Shown piece after piece: positions 61,713 to 64,000 of a stretch of DNA of 64,000 nucleotides (position 1 is its first letter; every line of letters starts with the position of its first letter). The stretch is from NCBI RefSeq assembly GCF_001422725.1, contig NZ_LMMA01000003.1, forward strand, positions 62,001 to 126,000. Reading direction: 5' to 3'. Origin of the DNA: Flavobacterium sp. Leaf82 (lineage in GTDB: Bacteria; Bacteroidota; Bacteroidia; Flavobacteriales; Flavobacteriaceae). The notes under the pieces were generated by a model. That model was not told where the DNA came from, searched no databases, and worked only from the letters and a program-made list of their open reading frames with translations. Both the position numbers and the translations under genes were made by a program.

Positions 61713-62615
61713 ATGACTTCTACCGATTCTTCAGATAAAAGAAAATCATTATTAATATCTACAGCTATTTATGCTGTATTGTTATTGCTTTTATTTTTCA
61801 TTCGTTTTTGGCCTCCTTACAATCCTGAAAATAATGCAGCACTTGCTGAAGGTGGCGGCGGTGGCGGTGTAACGGTGAATTTTGGAGACAGTGATTTAGG
61901 ATCTGGAGCAAATTATAAAAGTGAAGTTTTGAATGTTAAAAACGAAACGAAACAAACTCCTGCAAAAGCAACTCCGGAAGAAGCAATTATAACACAAGAA
62001 AATACGGCTACTACTGCAGAAGACGTTATTATTCCAACGAAAGAAAAACCTAAGAAATCTGTACCAGTTGTAAAACCGGAAGCAAAACCAGTTCCGGAGA
62101 AACCAAAAGTTTCGAACTCTACAAACGATGCTTTATCAAGTATTTTAAAAGGTTCTAACAAAGGTGGCGATGGCGATGATAAAGCAGCAGGAAATAAAGG
62201 AAAAGCCGGCGGAAGTTTAAGCTCTGGAGGATATTACGGCACTGGAGGTTCTGGTGGCGGAACAGGCGGAGGAAACGGTACAGGAAATGGAGTTGGAACC
62301 GGAAGCGGTTATGGAGCCGGAAGCGGCGGAGGTTCTGGCGGCGGATCAGGTTATTCATTAAACGGAAGAAAAGCTTTATCTAAACCTGCACCAAAATATA
62401 CTTGCAACGAAGAAGGAAAAGTTGTAGTTGAAGTTACAGTAGATCAAAACGGAAAAACGATCAGTGCTGTCCCGGGAATAAAAGGAACTACAAATACAGC
62501 AAGATGTTTACTGGATCAGGCAAAAATTGCTGCCTTGAATACAAAATGGGATGCTGATGATAATGCACCTGCAAAACAAGTAGGGAAAATTATCTATAAT
62601 TTTAGTTTGGACTAA
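61713..62615 (+). CDS. tonB: Energy transducer TonB with a glycine-rich linker
   Basis: A 300-residue protein: one N-terminal membrane segment (about residues 13-30, LLISTAIYAVLLLLLFFI), a Lys/Pro/Glu-rich periplasmic stretch (VVKPEAKPVPEKPK), a long glycine/serine linker (about 155-215) and a C-terminal TonB domain (GKVVVEVTVDQNGKTISAVP). It transmits proton-motive energy to outer-membrane receptors such as the SusC and TonB-dependent receptors in this window. A variant box TACTTTTA at 61675-61682 may be the promoter. exbD and exbB lie convergently downstream. Confidence 0.85.
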   Translation: MTSTDSSDKRKSLLISTAIYAVLLLLLFFIRFWPPYNPENNAALAEGGGGGGVTVNFGDSDLGSGANYKSEVLNVKNETKQTPAKATPEEAIITQENTATTAEDVIIPTKEKPKKSVPVVKPEAKPVPEKPKVSNSTNDALSSILKGSNKGGDGDDKAAGNKGKAGGSLSSGGYYGTGGSGGGTGGGNGTGNGVGTGSGYGAGSGGGSGGGSGYSLNGRKALSKPAPKYTCNEEGKVVVEVTVDQNGKTISAVPGIKGTTNTARCLLDQAKIAALNTKWDADDNAPAKQVGKIIYNFSLD

Positions 62616-62643
62616 TGAACTGATTCATCAATTTATATAAAAT

Positions 62644-62683
62644 AAAAAAAGGCTTTCTGAAATTTCAGAAAGCCTTTTTTTAT
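62644..62683. terminator. Bidirectional terminator of tonB
   Basis: AAAAAAAGGCTTTCTGAAAT and its complement form a near-perfect palindrome with A and T runs at both ends, 28 bases after the tonB stop. Confidence 0.93.
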
Positions 62684-62707
62684 TAATTTATTTTGTTCGT
62701 CTGGGTT

Positions 62708-62809
62708 TGTCATTTCGAGCGAAGGGAGAAATCACAATAGATGCTCGACAAAGATTGGATATTGATTGCGGAGTTACTTGCGAAGATTTCTCCTTACGTC
62801 GAAATGACA
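62708..62809 (+). repeat. About 100-bp palindromic repeat, copy 2
   Basis: The ends TGTCATTTCGAGCGAAGG and CCTTACGTCGAAATGACA form a near-perfect inverted repeat with one indel. The plus strand aligns over its full length with the minus strand of 19248-19347, including TCGACAAAGATTGG in the middle. It is non-coding, in the gap between converging tonB and exbD. Confidence 0.82.
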
Positions 62810-62831
62810 AGATTGTGTGCTTAATTCTAGT

Positions 62832-62857
62832 GAGATTGCTTTGTTCCTCGCAATGAC
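62832..62857 (+). repeat. REP-like unit (GAGATTGCTTTGTTCCTCGC...)
   Basis: The 26 bases match 52084-52109 at 23 positions. Here the unit sits 22 bases after the 100-bp repeat, in a gap without genes. Confidence 0.7.
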
Positions 62858-62942
62858 AGACTCAATACAACTTTCCTTTAATCTATTCTCTTTCCTCTTT
62901 TTTCTTTTTTCTATACTCTTTCTTCTATTCTCTTTCTTCTTC

Positions 62943-62996
62943 CGCGTGAGGGATAGGAGCTGGCTACCGAAGTAGCGTGGATAGCCCGACCGGAAT
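62943..62996 (+). ncRNA. Candidate structured RNA element, short copy
   Basis: GCGTGAGGGATAGGAGC, then a hairpin GCTACCGAAGTAGC, then GGATAGCCCGACCGGA. The outer blocks match the element at 46095-46193 while the middle hairpin differs in sequence and is shorter. It is followed directly by a terminator. Confidence 0.5.
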
Positions 62997-63042
62997 AAAA
63001 AAATGGGCGAATCAACGTTTTGCTGATTTGCCCATTTTTTTA
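62995..63042. terminator. Terminator of exbB-exbD
   Basis: ATGGGCGAATCA (63003-63014) pairs with TGATTTGCCCAT (63024-63035) with one G-T pair; A and T runs flank it on both sides, 26 bases after the exbD stop on the minus strand. Confidence 0.88.
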
Positions 63043-63067
63043 TTGTGGTCACGCCATAATGATAATT

Positions 63068-63463
63068 TTACTTTGGGCTTGTAGCAATAACAAATTTCAA
63101 ATTGTTCTTCACTCCTATTTGCAATACATCGACTAAATCCTGTACTTGCAAATTAAACGGAATTCGAACTACAACGGTTTGGTCTTTGTCTGCTCCTATT
63201 TTTGACATTAAGCTGGTTTCAAGATTTTCGAAATCTACCGGTTCTTTGTCAATGTAGAACTTTTTATCTTCGGTAACTGATAAACTGATCAGTTGTTTGT
63301 TTGTTTTTTCATTTGATTTCGCTTTTGGCAAAGTCATTTTGATAACATTAGGATTTGCAAGTGTTGAGATAATAAGAAAAAACAACAGCAGGAAAAACAT
63401 AATATCACTCAAGGATGAAGTCGCCACTTCGGCATGAAATCTTCTTTTTCTCTTAATAGACAT
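63068..63463 (-). CDS. exbD: ExbD/TolR-family biopolymer transport protein
   Basis: A 131-residue protein with one N-terminal membrane segment (about 18-38, SDIMFFLLLFFLIISTLANP) bearing the functional Asp, and a periplasmic domain ending in VLQIGVKNNLKFVIATSPK. With ExbB it forms the proton channel that drives TonB. It begins three bases after the exbB stop codon. Confidence 0.93.
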   Translation of the reverse strand: MSIKRKRRFHAEVATSSLSDIMFFLLLFFLIISTLANPNVIKMTLPKAKSNEKTNKQLISLSVTEDKKFYIDKEPVDFENLETSLMSKIGADKDQTVVVRIPFNLQVQDLVDVLQIGVKNNLKFVIATSPK

Positions 63464-63466
63464 ACC

Positions 63467-64000
63467 TTATGCTCTTTGAATTATATTGACAAATTCTAAT
63501 ATTTGTTTCTGGATTTTTAAAGCAAAATCATCAATTTTTCCGTTTAGTAAATGGTAAGCACTATAGGCAATAATACCTACAATAAGTCCGGAACCGGAAC
63601 TAATCATTTTTTCGTATAAACCTCCTGAAATGTTTCCGATACTAATATTCTCTGTTACTGAGATACTGTAGAAAATCTTGATAACTCCGGAAATTGTTCC
63701 AATAAAACCTAAAGTTGGCGCAATACCTGCAATAAGTCCCAAGTGACCTAAACGACGTTCCATTTCACCAATTTCGATATCAGCGGCACGGTCCATATTT
63801 GATTCGATTTCAGCAATTGGCCTTCCAATAACTAAAACTCCTTCTTTCAAAATGTTTCCGGCAGCCGTATTACTTCTTTCTACAATTGTTCTGGCTAATT
63901 CAATATTTCCGGCATTTAGTTTATCCCCTACATCCTGCATTAATCTGGCATCGATTTTTGAAGCTTTACTGATATATAGATAACGTTCTATAATAACATA
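63467..64000 (-). CDS. exbB: ExbB/TolQ/MotA-family proton channel protein (5' end outside the window)
   Basis: The frame is open to the window edge, giving 177 C-terminal residues; an internal Met at 63940 is not the true start because the upstream residues YVIIERYLYISKASKID are the expected ExbB sequence. The family block is HLGLIAGIAPTLGFIGTISG, with a second helix SGLIVGIIAYSAYHLLNGKI. It works with the ExbD encoded three bases downstream. Confidence 0.93.
   Translation of the reverse strand, partial: YVIIERYLYISKASKIDARLMQDVGDKLNAGNIELARTIVERSNTAAGNILKEGVLVIGRPIAEIESNMDRAADIEIGEMERRLGHLGLIAGIAPTLGFIGTISGVIKIFYSISVTENISIGNISGGLYEKMISSGSGLIVGIIAYSAYHLLNGKIDDFALKIQKQILEFVNIIQRA

Noticed and set aside
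62774..63052. 92-codon minus-strand open frame, and a similar 61-codon frame at 46073-46258
   Set aside because: They cover the candidate structured RNA elements, a palindromic repeat and terminators, with Arg/Lys/Ser-rich composition and no homologous context. They are not credible genes.
1..64000. Prophage, integron, IS element or large genomic island
   Set aside because: No integrase, transposase, phage structural genes, tRNA or attachment-site duplications were found; the repeats are small, non-coding palindromes.

Overview
The window is a low-GC chromosomal segment from a member of the Bacteroidota, almost certainly Flavobacterium or a close relative. The evidence is a SusC/SusD outer-membrane pair, a type IX secretion (T9SS) type B cargo protein next to a PorP/SprF protein, an S46 dipeptidyl-peptidase, fused-type GcvP, many promoter boxes of the Bacteroidota form TAnnTTTG, and almost no purine-rich ribosome binding sites. 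It reads as a mostly vertically inherited housekeeping chromosome. I see no prophage, IS transposase, CRISPR array, rRNA or tRNA. The unusual content is one small accessory gene group (36.7-40.7 kb), one regulator-operator operon (41-45.5 kb) and an unusually rich set of intergenic palindromic repeats.

Layout. 0-1.5 kb: end of a SusC-like receptor and its SusD lipoprotein. 1.5-5.9 kb: rlmB, a DUF2490-type protein, a secreted protein, a rhomboid protease and rarA. 5.9-13 kb, mostly minus strand: a secreted protein, a YjjG-like nucleotidase, radC and a GNAT protein in a tight operon, then mpl, a TPR protein and an S46 peptidase. 13-18 kb: a small OmpX-like barrel, then obgE, a CNNM/CBS membrane protein, adk and hpt. 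18-22 kb: a PQQ-type sugar dehydrogenase lipoprotein, a TonB-dependent receptor and a helical-repeat protein. 22-29.4 kb: sprF, a 1268-residue T9SS adhesin-like protein and two tandem AraC paralogues. 29.5-36.5 kb: purK-purE, a conserved hypothetical, an M3 peptidase, a SanA-like protein and a CPA1 antiporter. 36.7-40.7 kb: a CxxCH protein, a DUF1842-like protein and a LecA-like lectin protein. 41-45.5 kb: a GbsR/MarR-type regulator with two identical palindromic operators, then DUF2071, DCC, TIGR01777 and SRPBCC proteins. 45.5-52 kb: a DUF1090-like protein, a UbiA-like pair, gcvP and a KAS III enzyme. 52-55.2 kb: a methyltransferase, a glycosyltransferase and MlaE/MlaF. 55.2-59 kb: SprT-like, SDR, M28 peptidase and acyl-CoA dehydrogenase. 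59.4-64 kb: a chalcone isomerase-like protein, an amino-acid dehydrogenase, TonB, and convergent ExbD/ExbB (ExbB runs off the edge).

How the genes fit together. TonB, ExbD and ExbB would energise the SusCD pair and the TonB-dependent receptor. SprF probably helps secrete or anchor its T9SS neighbour. The mpl, S46, M3 and M28 products recycle wall peptides and digest peptides, as expected of a polymer- and protein-degrading flavobacterium. The most checkable new signals are the paired operators flanking the regulator at 41 kb, an about 100-bp palindromic repeat present twice in opposite orientations, a three-unit tandem palindrome array at 44.5-45.05 kb, structured intergenic elements resembling RNA motifs, and several promoters whose -7 box lies exactly four bases before the start codon. 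All function assignments rest on reading motifs by eye; no database search was possible.
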